The notes below the pieces were generated by a model. The model saw only the letters and a program-made list of their open reading frames with translations, had not been told where the DNA came from and ran no database searches. A stretch of 64,000 nt of DNA from Armatimonadota bacterium (GTDB lineage: Bacteria > Armatimonadota > Zipacnadia > Zipacnadales > UBA11051): positions 1 through 64,000 of the forward strand of contig JABLXH010000025.1 of assembly GCA_013178155.1 (NCBI GenBank), in the 5' to 3' direction. The number at the start of each line of letters is the position of its first letter. The first letter of the stretch is position 1. Positions 39,407-46,993 of the stretch are shown in pieces. The translations under genes were made by a program, and so were the position numbers.

Positions 39407-41312
39407 CCTGCCCTACCCCCTCAGAAGGCTGGACAAGCCTGAAAACCCGCAGGGGTTGCTCGCGGCCGCGGATGACGGCGGTGCCGACTTCATCAAGCGC
39501 GATCTGCCCTGTCACCTGCCGGGCGGTTGTCTCGCTTAACAGGAGCGGCAGCCCGAACTCCTTGGTCAGGGACTCGACGCGCGAGGCGACATTTACCGCA
39601 TCACCGATAGCGGTGTATTGGGCCCTGCGGTCTGAACCCACATTGCCGACGATGGCCTCTCCGGTGTGGAGGCCAATCCCTGCCCGCAGAGGCACACGGT
39701 CCGGCTGTTGCTCCCACTGGCGGTTTAGCTCCTCCAGGCGCAACCCCATCTGCACCGCCGCTTTCACCGCCAGCTCCGCGTGGTTCGGCTGGTTGCCGAA
39801 AGCGTTCCACACCGCCATGATGCCATCGCCGAGGAACTTGTCCAGATAGCCGTCGTAGTCGAATATGGCATCGCTCATCTCAGACAGGTACTCGTTGAGT
39901 TGCGCGATCCAGATGTGGGGAGCGGTCTGTTCACAGAGGGTCGTGGATCCCCGGATATCTGAAAACAGCAGGGTCACGACACGCCGCTGGCCCCGTCGCA
40001 CCATCTCCGGACTGCGGCTCAACTCGTGCAGCACGTCCGGCGAGACGTAGGTGGCGAACTGGTGCTCGATCTCACGCTTCTCCACGCCCAGACGCTCATA
40101 AAGCGCCATCGCCATGGGCACCGCCACAGCCCACACGATCGCACCGTAGGGCACTACCTGGTGCAATAGCTCCATGCCCACCCAGAAGGTCGGCAGCGCC
40201 AGGACCGCCAGGGTGCCCACCCCGATGAACGTCGCCAGCCATTCGCGGCTATGCCAGATGGCCCAGCCCACGAAGCTGCCAACGACGGCAGCATAGACAG
40301 CCCATAGCCAACTGCCGCGGGCGTCGCGCAGCGGTTCGGCGTCAAGCAACGTCCGGGCAATGTTGGCATTGGTCTCAACGCCGAAGAAGACCCGGCTACC
40401 CCGGCGGAAGGGTGCTGGGCGCACGTCGTAGAGGGCCGCTGCCGTCGCACCTACGAGCACCACCTTGTCGCGGAAGGTCTCCGGGGGCACCTCGCCAGCC
40501 ACGACCCTCGCAAACGAGACTCGCGGTACGGTGCCGTTGGGCCCAGCGTAGTTGATGAGCGCAGCGCCGTGGCTCAGGGGCAGAGGCCGGCCCCCGAAGG
40601 CGATGGAACCGGCCGCCGCGGAAGCGGCTATTTGCTCCGCGGCCGCGCCGGTAGCGACCCGGGCGAGTTCCGACCCGAAGTGCGGGTAAAGGTTACCGCG
40701 GCGATCCACCAGCAGGGGCCGGAAACGGCGGTACACGCCGTCGGTGTCGGGCTCGATGTCCACATAGCCCACGCCGGCTGCGGCGGCAGTGAGCACCGGC
40801 ACCGGTGGCACGAACTCGTCAGAGGGTGGACAGCGCGGCAGGCGGCCCCGCGGCGCTGGTCCGTAGCCCTCCCAGGAAGGCTCGGCGGCCCCGTTGCCGG
40901 CGGTGCGGCGCCGATGGGCAGCCAGCACCACGCGGCCGTGGCGCGCTATGGCTCGCGCAAGCTCCCGATCGTGAGCTTCGCTCTCGGCAAGTATGATGTC
41001 CAGACCAACCACCCTGGCCGCGGAGAGATGCTCGAGCAACCGGACGTAGATGGAGCGGTCCCAGGGGAAGCGACCCAGGGCGGTCAGGCTGGCCTCGTCT
41101 ATGGCCACGATGAGGTAGTCCTCGACCTGCCGGACGGGCCGCAGGTCGAAATAGGTGTCATAGGCGAAGTGCTCCAGGAGGGAGAAGGCCGACAGTTGTG
41201 AAGTCAGCGGCACGAAGCGCAGGGCCACGATCACGACCGCCGTGATGGCGGCGGCCTGGACCCCCTTCGCACGGCGACGACCAAGCGCCGCGCCCAGCGA
41301 GTCAGTGCCCAC
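39336..41312 (-). CDS. CHASE2-domain class III adenylate/guanylate cyclase
   Basis: 658 aa. An N-terminal membrane helix is followed by an extracytoplasmic CHASE2 sensor (about 35-325), three membrane helices (330-410), and the cyclase domain (about 445-630). Metal-binding Asp are in 'LLFSDIRGSTTL' and 'FLGDGIMAVWNAFG', the purine-contact Lys in 'YLDKFLGDG', and 'YTAIGDAVNVASRVES' is the transition-state loop. The residue set suggests ATP as substrate (cAMP). I chose the GTG at 41312 because GGAGG sits six bases before it; a TTG at 41318 touches the ribosome site. Confidence 0.92.
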   Translation of the reverse strand: MGTDSLGAALGRRRAKGVQAAAITAVVIVALRFVPLTSQLSAFSLLEHFAYDTYFDLRPVRQVEDYLIVAIDEASLTALGRFPWDRSIYVRLLEHLSAARVVGLDIILAESEAHDRELARAIARHGRVVLAAHRRRTAGNGAAEPSWEGYGPAPRGRLPRCPPSDEFVPPVPVLTAAAAGVGYVDIEPDTDGVYRRFRPLLVDRRGNLYPHFGSELARVATGAAAEQIAASAAAGSIAFGGRPLPLSHGAALINYAGPNGTVPRVSFARVVAGEVPPETFRDKVVLVGATAAALYDVRPAPFRRGSRVFFGVETNANIARTLLDAEPLRDARGSWLWAVYAAVVGSFVGWAIWHSREWLATFIGVGTLAVLALPTFWVGMELLHQVVPYGAIVWAVAVPMAMALYERLGVEKREIEHQFATYVSPDVLHELSRSPEMVRRGQRRVVTLLFSDIRGSTTLCEQTAPHIWIAQLNEYLSEMSDAIFDYDGYLDKFLGDGIMAVWNAFGNQPNHAELAVKAAVQMGLRLEELNRQWEQQPDRVPLRAGIGLHTGEAIVGNVGSDRRAQYTAIGDAVNVASRVESLTKEFGLPLLLSETTARQVTGQIALDEVGTAVIRGREQPLRVFRLVQPSEGVGQDVPQTEEDQRTDHRRGTAARGYR

Positions 41313-41414
41313 AGCCAACCTCCGGGGAAGGTGGAGACTCTGGTTATGGTCTGATTATGACACAGGTCACGAGGGGATTCCTACTCCGAAAACCCAAGAA
41401 AAGCGCAAGGACCT

Positions 41415-42515
41415 CTATTCGTGGCCAAGGCGGCCGCGGAACGAGGCTCTCACGGCCGGATGGACGATCTGTCCGCCCCGGACGTTCAGACCCAGGGCCA
41501 GCGCGGGGTCCTCGGCCACAGCGCGGTCCACTCCCAGCCGGGCGAGGCGGCTGACGTAGGGCAGGGTTGCGTTGGTCAGGGCGAATGTCGAGGTCCGGGG
41601 AACGGCTGCCGGCATATTGGGGACCGCATAGTGAACCACGCCGTACTTCACGTAGATGGGCTGTGAGTGGCTGGTGGGCCGAATAGTGGCCACACAGCCG
41701 CCCTGATCCACGGCCACGTCCACGATCACCGCGCCAGGCTTCATGGCCTTGACGGCCTCAGTGGTCACCACCTTGGGGGCGCGAGCACCGGGGATCAGGA
41801 CCGCGCCGATCAGCAGGTCAGCCCAGGCCGCGGCGCGGGCGACGTTGTAGGGATTGGAGTACAACGTGGTCACGTTACCGTGCATCACGTCGTCAAGATA
41901 CTTCAGGCGGTCATGATTGATGTCCACGACCGTCACATGAGCACCCATGCCAATGGCAATCTTGGCCGCCGAGATGCCCACCGAGCCACACCCGATGATC
42001 ACGACCTCGGCCGGAGGCACCCCGGGCACGCCGCCCAGCAGGATGCCCCGGCCGCCCTGGTGTTTCTCCAGACACCAGGCGCCGAACTGGACTGCCAGTT
42101 TGCCAGCCACCTCGCTCATGGGCATCAGCAGCGGCAGACGCCCGTCTGGCGTCTGGATGGTCTCATAGGCGATGCCCGTCAGACCGATGTCAAGCAGCGC
42201 CCGCGTGAGCTCGCTGGACGAGGCCATGTGCAAGTAGGTGAAAAGCACATGATGGGTTCGCAGCAGGTCATACTCGGCCTCCAACGGCTCCTTCACCTTG
42301 ACGATGAGCTCCGCCTCACGGTAGACATCGGCCGCCCTGCGGGCGAGGCGTGCCCCGGCGGCACGGTACTCAGCGTCACTGATGCCGCTGCCTGCCCCGG
42401 CGCCGCTCTGAACGATCACCGTGTGTCCTTCGCGGCTGAGGGTATACACCCCGGCCGGCGTGGCGGCGACACGGTTCTCTCCGTCTTTGATCTCAGTCGG
42501 TATGCCGATGATCAC
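41415..42515 (-). CDS. ald: Alanine dehydrogenase
   Basis: 366 aa. It interconverts L-alanine and pyruvate plus ammonia with NAD. N-terminal 'IIGIPTEIKDGENRVAATP' with the pyruvate-binding Arg and Lys further on ('IVKVKEPL'). The NAD fold is 'VVIIGCGSVGISAAKIAIGMGAHVTVVDIN', and 'VAVDQGGCVATIRPTSHSQP' carries the catalytic Asp region. Length and spacing match Ald and not the transhydrogenase alpha subunit. It begins with GTG at 42515 overlapping the lipid-kinase stop (GTGA). Confidence 0.95.
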   Translation of the reverse strand: MIIGIPTEIKDGENRVAATPAGVYTLSREGHTVIVQSGAGAGSGISDAEYRAAGARLARRAADVYREAELIVKVKEPLEAEYDLLRTHHVLFTYLHMASSSELTRALLDIGLTGIAYETIQTPDGRLPLLMPMSEVAGKLAVQFGAWCLEKHQGGRGILLGGVPGVPPAEVVIIGCGSVGISAAKIAIGMGAHVTVVDINHDRLKYLDDVMHGNVTTLYSNPYNVARAAAWADLLIGAVLIPGARAPKVVTTEAVKAMKPGAVIVDVAVDQGGCVATIRPTSHSQPIYVKYGVVHYAVPNMPAAVPRTSTFALTNATLPYVSRLARLGVDRAVAEDPALALGLNVRGGQIVHPAVRASFRGRLGHE

Positions 42516-43426
42516 TTGCCATCGTCCCTCCCGGAGGCGTCATCCGGCCCCATGACCAGCCACAGCGACCGCGGCACAACCTCCACCGACACCGGGGTCA
42601 TCCCCCCCACGTCGCCCTCCACCTGCCAGGGCACCGGAGGGTCGGCCGCGATGCTGAGTCGCCCCACCCGCAGGACGGTGGCATTGGGGTGCCCCTCCGC
42701 GGTCTCGCCCTCGATGAACATCCGAGCGGTGAGGTCAATGAGGTCGAGAAAGCCCGTCCGGTGGATGAGCACAGCGTCCAGCAGTCCGTCGTCCTCGCGG
42801 GCGCCAGCAGATGGACGCATGCGCCAGGTGTACTCATTCGTGTTGCAGATGAGCACTCCCCACATGGGTCCGGTAATGGCCTCGCCGTCCGCCTCGACCC
42901 GGAAGGTGCGAGGCTCGGCCACCATGACCGTGCGAAAGAACTCGCCGAAGTACGCCAGACGGCCCAGGTGCCTTTTCCAGCGGGGGTCCAGGTTCAGCGC
43001 CACCTGGGCATCGAGGCCCGCTCCGGCGGTCGCAGCGAAGTAGCGGGGGCCCATGCGTCCGACGTCAATCAGCTTGGCCTCGCCCGTCGCCGCCACCCGA
43101 CAGGCCTGGCGCAGGTCGCGCTCATCCAGGCCCATGGAACGAGCCATCACATTGCCGGTACCCAGGGGCAGCAACGCCAGTTCCACGTCACGGCCCACCA
43201 GGGCCTGCAGCACCTCGTTGAGAGTGCCATCGCCACCCGCGGCGATGATGCGCGTGGCGCCCTGGTCTATCGCCTCGCGAGCCAGGCGCTCGCCATCGCC
43301 GGCGGTGGCCGTCACCCGCAGGTCAGCATGGACCCCTTCCGCCGCCAGCCATTCGACGAGTTGCGACAGCGGCACCTCGGTCTCGACACGCCGAGCAGCC
43401 GGGTTAGCAATCAGAACAGCCCACAT
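42512..43426 (-). CDS. Diacylglycerol/lipid kinase family protein (YegS/BmrU-like)
   Basis: 304 aa. The NAD-kinase-like catalytic motif is 'RIIAAGGDGTLNEVLQAL', with 'LALLPLGTGNVMARSMGL' forming the substrate-binding loop, as in diacylglycerol kinases and sphingosine-type lipid kinases. It follows CdsA by 48 bases in the same direction, so both act in phospholipid metabolism: the kinase could supply phosphatidic acid for CdsA. ATG at 43426 with GAGGA. Confidence 0.92.
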   Translation of the reverse strand: MWAVLIANPAARRVETEVPLSQLVEWLAAEGVHADLRVTATAGDGERLAREAIDQGATRIIAAGGDGTLNEVLQALVGRDVELALLPLGTGNVMARSMGLDERDLRQACRVAATGEAKLIDVGRMGPRYFAATAGAGLDAQVALNLDPRWKRHLGRLAYFGEFFRTVMVAEPRTFRVEADGEAITGPMWGVLICNTNEYTWRMRPSAGAREDDGLLDAVLIHRTGFLDLIDLTARMFIEGETAEGHPNATVLRVGRLSIAADPPVPWQVEGDVGGMTPVSVEVVPRSLWLVMGPDDASGRDDGK

Positions 43427-43474
43427 GGCGGTCCTCAGTGGCGGGACAGGTATCGGAAGCCCTGCACCCGGCCC

Positions 43475-44398
43475 TCAGTGGGGCAGCAAGAAGAGCCAAA
43501 GGTAGAGGTAGGCCAGCGGCATGGTGAACATGGGCGCGTCCAGGCGGTCAAGCACCCCCCCATGCGGGCCAAAGAGATTGCCGAAATCCTTGATGCCAAG
43601 GTCGCGTTTGAGCACCGACTTGCCCAGGTCGCCAAGCTGTCCCACTGCCCCGATCAGGGCGCCCAGGGCCAAAGCATGGTACCACGGCATGCCCAGCCAG
43701 ACCCCCATGGCGAGGGTCCCAACGACTGCCGAGACGAAGCCCGCGACCGCTCCCTCGACGGTCTTTCCCGGGCTGATGGTCGGCGCCAGCTTGCGCGACC
43801 CCCACGCCCTACCGACCGTCTGGGCCATGGAGTCGCAAAGCCACACCGGAATCAGGACCATGAGCAGAGCACCGGTGCGGTGCCAAAATTCGTCCACACC
43901 AGCGTAGTTGAGCGCTGCCGGCAGGTCGCACTGGCGCAGACGCAGCATGAACGATAGCATCAGCGGGATGTAGATTACCCCAAAACAGGTGATGGCGGTG
44001 TTGTTCACCGCCGACTGCTCGGGGCCATTGCCGAACTGCGCCAGGAGAGTGAAGCCCACCAGGAAGATAATCACGGCCAGGAGGGCGCCCTCGCGAAGAC
44101 CCGCATCAACGGGCAGCAGCGTTGTGTCGGGGCCCAGGGTGGTGGCGGCGACGGTGGGCACGGCCGACCCGCGGATGAACTCGGTGACCAGGAGAATCAT
44201 CGTGCCGGCCAGGAACCCCAACGCTACAGCCGGGCGATGCCCCTTGCGGAAAGTAGCCGTGTAGTACTCCCCGAGGCCAATCACCGACACCAGGATCAGA
44301 GGGACCAGCAGGAACCAGCCACCCAGATAGCAGATGCCCACGAAAACGGGCAGCATGATGAGAGTGAACAGAGCCTTGCGCCAGTACAGACTACCCAT
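43475..44398 (-). CDS. cdsA: Phosphatidate cytidylyltransferase
   Basis: 307 aa with about eight membrane helices. It makes CDP-diacylglycerol from phosphatidate and CTP. The two CdsA signatures are 'SPGKTVEGAVAGF' and the C-terminal 'GDLGKSVLKRDLGIKDFGNL' continuing 'GPHGGVLDRLDA', with the metal-binding Asp and His. The ATG at 44398 has GGAGGG upstream; a longer frame to 44494 overlaps the divergent promoter and is unsupported. It heads a short minus-strand operon with the lipid kinase and ald. Confidence 0.95.
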   Translation of the reverse strand: MGSLYWRKALFTLIMLPVFVGICYLGGWFLLVPLILVSVIGLGEYYTATFRKGHRPAVALGFLAGTMILLVTEFIRGSAVPTVAATTLGPDTTLLPVDAGLREGALLAVIIFLVGFTLLAQFGNGPEQSAVNNTAITCFGVIYIPLMLSFMLRLRQCDLPAALNYAGVDEFWHRTGALLMVLIPVWLCDSMAQTVGRAWGSRKLAPTISPGKTVEGAVAGFVSAVVGTLAMGVWLGMPWYHALALGALIGAVGQLGDLGKSVLKRDLGIKDFGNLFGPHGGVLDRLDAPMFTMPLAYLYLWLFLLPH

Positions 44399-44497
44399 GG
44401 CCCTCCAGCCACCCACATGGCTTAGTGATAACCCTTCTCGTTGTAGGATTGGGCACGGGCTGCGGAGATTCCTCCCTGCCGCCTTCGCCGGCATCAG

Positions 44498-44526
44498 TTG
44501 CAGCTCAAGCAGTGCTGTGTTAGTAT
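44498..44526 (+). promoter_or_regulatory. Promoter of the thioredoxin reductase gene
   Basis: TTGCAG (44498-44503), 17-base spacer, TAGTAT (44521-44526), 40 bases before the ATG. Confidence 0.6.
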
Positions 44527-44565
44527 GCCCGCGCCAGGCGGCCCCAACCCGCGGAGGAGCGATCC

Positions 44566-45495
44566 ATGTCTGAGACCACCCACGACTGCGTCATCATCGG
44601 CGGCGGCATCGCTGGCTGCACGGCCGGGATGTACGCGAAACGTTACAGCCTTGAGGTCTGCGTCCTCGACAGCATGGGTGGCGGTGGGGGCAACACGGCC
44701 CTGGCCTCCCTCATTGAGAACTACCCCGGTTTCCCCGGCGGCATCAGCGGCGTCGAGCTGGCCATGCGGGTCAAGCAGCAGGCCGAGGAGGTGGGCGTGC
44801 CGTTCATGGCTGGTACCGCCGACCGCATCGTCCGCGAGGGCGACCTGTGGCGTGTCGCTGGCGGCGACTGCTCGGCCCTGACCCGCACTGTGATTCTCGC
44901 CATGGGCGCCTTCCCCCGTAGTCTCCAGGTACCCGGTGAAGTGGACCTCCGTGGCAAGGGGGTCTCGTACTGCGCTACCTGCGACGGCTTTTTCTACCGG
45001 GGCAAGACGGTGGCGGTGGTGGGCGGCGGCAACTCGGCCGTGGACGAGGCCTGTTACCTGGCCAGCCTCGCCCAGAAGGTGTACCTGATCCACCGTCGCG
45101 ATGAGCTGCGCGCCGAAAGCTACATGCAGCAGCGCGCCTTCGCCACCTCAAACCTGGAGATCATCTGGGATACGGTGGTCACCCGGGTGCTGGGCGAGGA
45201 CGCGGTGACTGGCGTGGAGCTGCGCAACGTCAAGACCGGGGCCGTGTCGGAATTGCCGCTTGATGGCCTGTTCGTCGCCATCGGCCACATCGCGAAGACC
45301 GAGTGGCTGGAGGGGCTACTGGAAATGGAGGATGGCTTCATCAAGACTGACGCGATGATGGCCACCAACCAGCCCGGCATCTTCGCCTGCGGCGACATTC
45401 GAGTCACGCCCCTGCGCCAGATTACCACGGCCGTCGGCGACGCCACGCTGGCGGCCTACGCGGCCTACCAGTACGTCCTGGCGCACAGACAGTGA
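44566..45495 (+). CDS. trxB: Thioredoxin reductase (NAD(P)H, FAD)
   Basis: 309 aa. FAD fold 'DCVIIGGGIAGCTAGMYAKR' at the N-terminus; redox-active CATC in 'GVSYCATCDGFFYRG'; NADPH fold 'KTVAVVGGGNSAVDEACYLA' and 'IHRRDELRAESY' (the Arg pair that contacts the 2'-phosphate); C-terminal FAD segment 'NQPGIFACGDIRVTPLRQI'. All features are those of bacterial TrxB. It could reduce thioredoxin, but the membrane thioredoxin-like protein at 31809 faces the other side of the membrane, so a direct link is not implied. Confidence 0.95.
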   Translation: MSETTHDCVIIGGGIAGCTAGMYAKRYSLEVCVLDSMGGGGGNTALASLIENYPGFPGGISGVELAMRVKQQAEEVGVPFMAGTADRIVREGDLWRVAGGDCSALTRTVILAMGAFPRSLQVPGEVDLRGKGVSYCATCDGFFYRGKTVAVVGGGNSAVDEACYLASLAQKVYLIHRRDELRAESYMQQRAFATSNLEIIWDTVVTRVLGEDAVTGVELRNVKTGAVSELPLDGLFVAIGHIAKTEWLEGLLEMEDGFIKTDAMMATNQPGIFACGDIRVTPLRQITTAVGDATLAAYAAYQYVLAHRQ

Positions 45496-45534
45496 GCCGG
45501 TTATAGCGCCCCACCCCCCACCAAGGAGCCTGCC

Positions 45535-46767
45535 ATGTCCACCTCCGCCGACGTCGCCATCCTCCGCGACCTGGCCCAGCAGGTCGCCGACATCGCCGCC
45601 GACCCTATCCAGGAAGAGCGGCGCGAGCTGTGGCGAGCGCACAACAGCTTTGAGCGCACGCGACCGCTCATCTGCTGCATGTGGGAGGCCGCGTGGTTCG
45701 AGCACCCCGAGGCCCCCAGCAGGTGTGAGGACCCGTTCTTTCAGCACTTCGAGACGGTCCTTAAGCAGCTCATCTTCAAGCAGAGCCTGGGCGATGACAC
45801 CGTCATCGAGCCGTGGATCAGCCTGCGCGCGGCGGTGATCTCGCCGCCCGACGGTATCTGGGGCGTCGGCCACACCTACACCCACAGTGGCGTGGCCGGG
45901 GGGGCCTGGAAGCACCAGCCGGCGCTGAAGGAGCTCTCCGACATCGAGAAGATGGTCGTTCCGAGGCACGAGATAGACGAGGCGGCGACCCAGGCCAATC
46001 TGGACAGGCTTCAGGACGCCATCGGCGACATTCTCACGATCACCGTCAACCGCGCGCCGTTGTGGACTGACTGGTGGGCCGACATCTCCACGGCCCTGTT
46101 TTACCTGCGCGGCCTGGACCAGTTCATGCTGGACATAAGCGACAATCCGGAGTGGTTCCATCGGTTATTGGCCTTCATGCGCGACGGCATCCTCAAGGCC
46201 CAGGACGAGGCCGAAGCCGCCGGCGACTTCAGCCTCGACAACGGCAGCAATCAGGCCATGTGCTATTCGCGGGAGCTGCCCGACCCTGCCCCAAACGTCT
46301 ACGGAGTCAAACGCGACCAGCTCTGGGTCTTCTGCGCCGCCCAGGAGTACGCGCTGGTCGGTCCCAGGCACCATGACGAGTTCCTGCTGCAGTACCAGCT
46401 CCCGATCATCGTCAAGTACGGCCTGTCGGCGTACGGCTGTTGCGAAGACCTGACCCACAAGATTGACATCCTGCGGCAGATCCCGAACCTGCGGCGCATC
46501 GCCGTCACCCCGGTGGCCGACCCCGGCAAATGCGCCGAGCAGATAGGGACCGACTACGTCATCTCCTGGCGGCCCAACCCGGCGGACATGATTTGCTGTG
46601 GCTACGACCCCGCAAAGATCGCGCGCATCGTCCGCGAGGCCATGGAGGCCATGAAGGGCTGTCATGTGGACATCAACCTGAAGGACGTGCAGACCACGGG
46701 CGGCCGTCCCGAGCTGCTGCGCGACTGGGTGAAGCTGGTCCGAAGCATCACCGACGAGTACTGCTGA
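45535..46767 (+). CDS. Uroporphyrinogen decarboxylase-like (URO-D superfamily) protein
   Basis: 410 aa of the URO-D/MtaA TIM-barrel superfamily, far from true HemE. Segments include 'WADISTALFYLRGLDQFMLDI', 'DFSLDNGSNQAMCYSRELPDP', 'YALVGPRHHDEFLLQYQLPI', 'YGLSAYGCCEDLTHKIDILRQIPNLRRIAVTP' read in pieces, and 'YVISWRPNPADMI'. The conserved Cys/Glu at 'GCCED' and nearby His are where MtaA-type enzymes bind zinc and transfer methyl groups from corrinoids. True function is open: methyltransfer or another decarboxylation. 36 bases after the trxB stop, good AAGGAG. Confidence 0.82.
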   Translation: MSTSADVAILRDLAQQVADIAADPIQEERRELWRAHNSFERTRPLICCMWEAAWFEHPEAPSRCEDPFFQHFETVLKQLIFKQSLGDDTVIEPWISLRAAVISPPDGIWGVGHTYTHSGVAGGAWKHQPALKELSDIEKMVVPRHEIDEAATQANLDRLQDAIGDILTITVNRAPLWTDWWADISTALFYLRGLDQFMLDISDNPEWFHRLLAFMRDGILKAQDEAEAAGDFSLDNGSNQAMCYSRELPDPAPNVYGVKRDQLWVFCAAQEYALVGPRHHDEFLLQYQLPIIVKYGLSAYGCCEDLTHKIDILRQIPNLRRIAVTPVADPGKCAEQIGTDYVISWRPNPADMICCGYDPAKIARIVREAMEAMKGCHVDINLKDVQTTGGRPELLRDWVKLVRSITDEYC

Positions 46768-46811
46768 GCCCGCTGTCTGTCGCTATCCCCGGTCACCGGC
46801 CGGATCTCCTG

Positions 46812-46840
46812 TTGCGCACGGCCGGTGATGGTGCTATGAT
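46812..46840 (+). promoter_or_regulatory. Promoter of the 679-aa lipoprotein gene, with leader hairpins
   Basis: TTGCGC (46812-46817), 17-base spacer, TATGAT (46835-46840). Just upstream, TCACCGGCCG and CGGCCGGTGA (about 46793-46830) can form a 10-bp stem overlapping the -35. Just downstream, GTGTGCTG/CAGCACAC (46847-46866) form an 8-bp hairpin in the leader. Confidence 0.6.
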
Positions 46841-46993
46841 GCCTTGGTGTGCTGCTGACAGCACACGCCGGAGTGGGAGGGGGGCCTTCCTCTACGCTGT
46901 CGCCCTCGGCGGCGCCTTTCCTACGCCACATACGCCGTGCCGCAGCATCGTCGGAACTCGGCCTGGGCCCGCATGTGGACAAGGAGGCGCCCT

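Noticed and set aside
41319-41414. Possible promoter CATAAT upstream of the cyclase gene
   Set aside because: No acceptable -35 box at the right distance; could not be supported.
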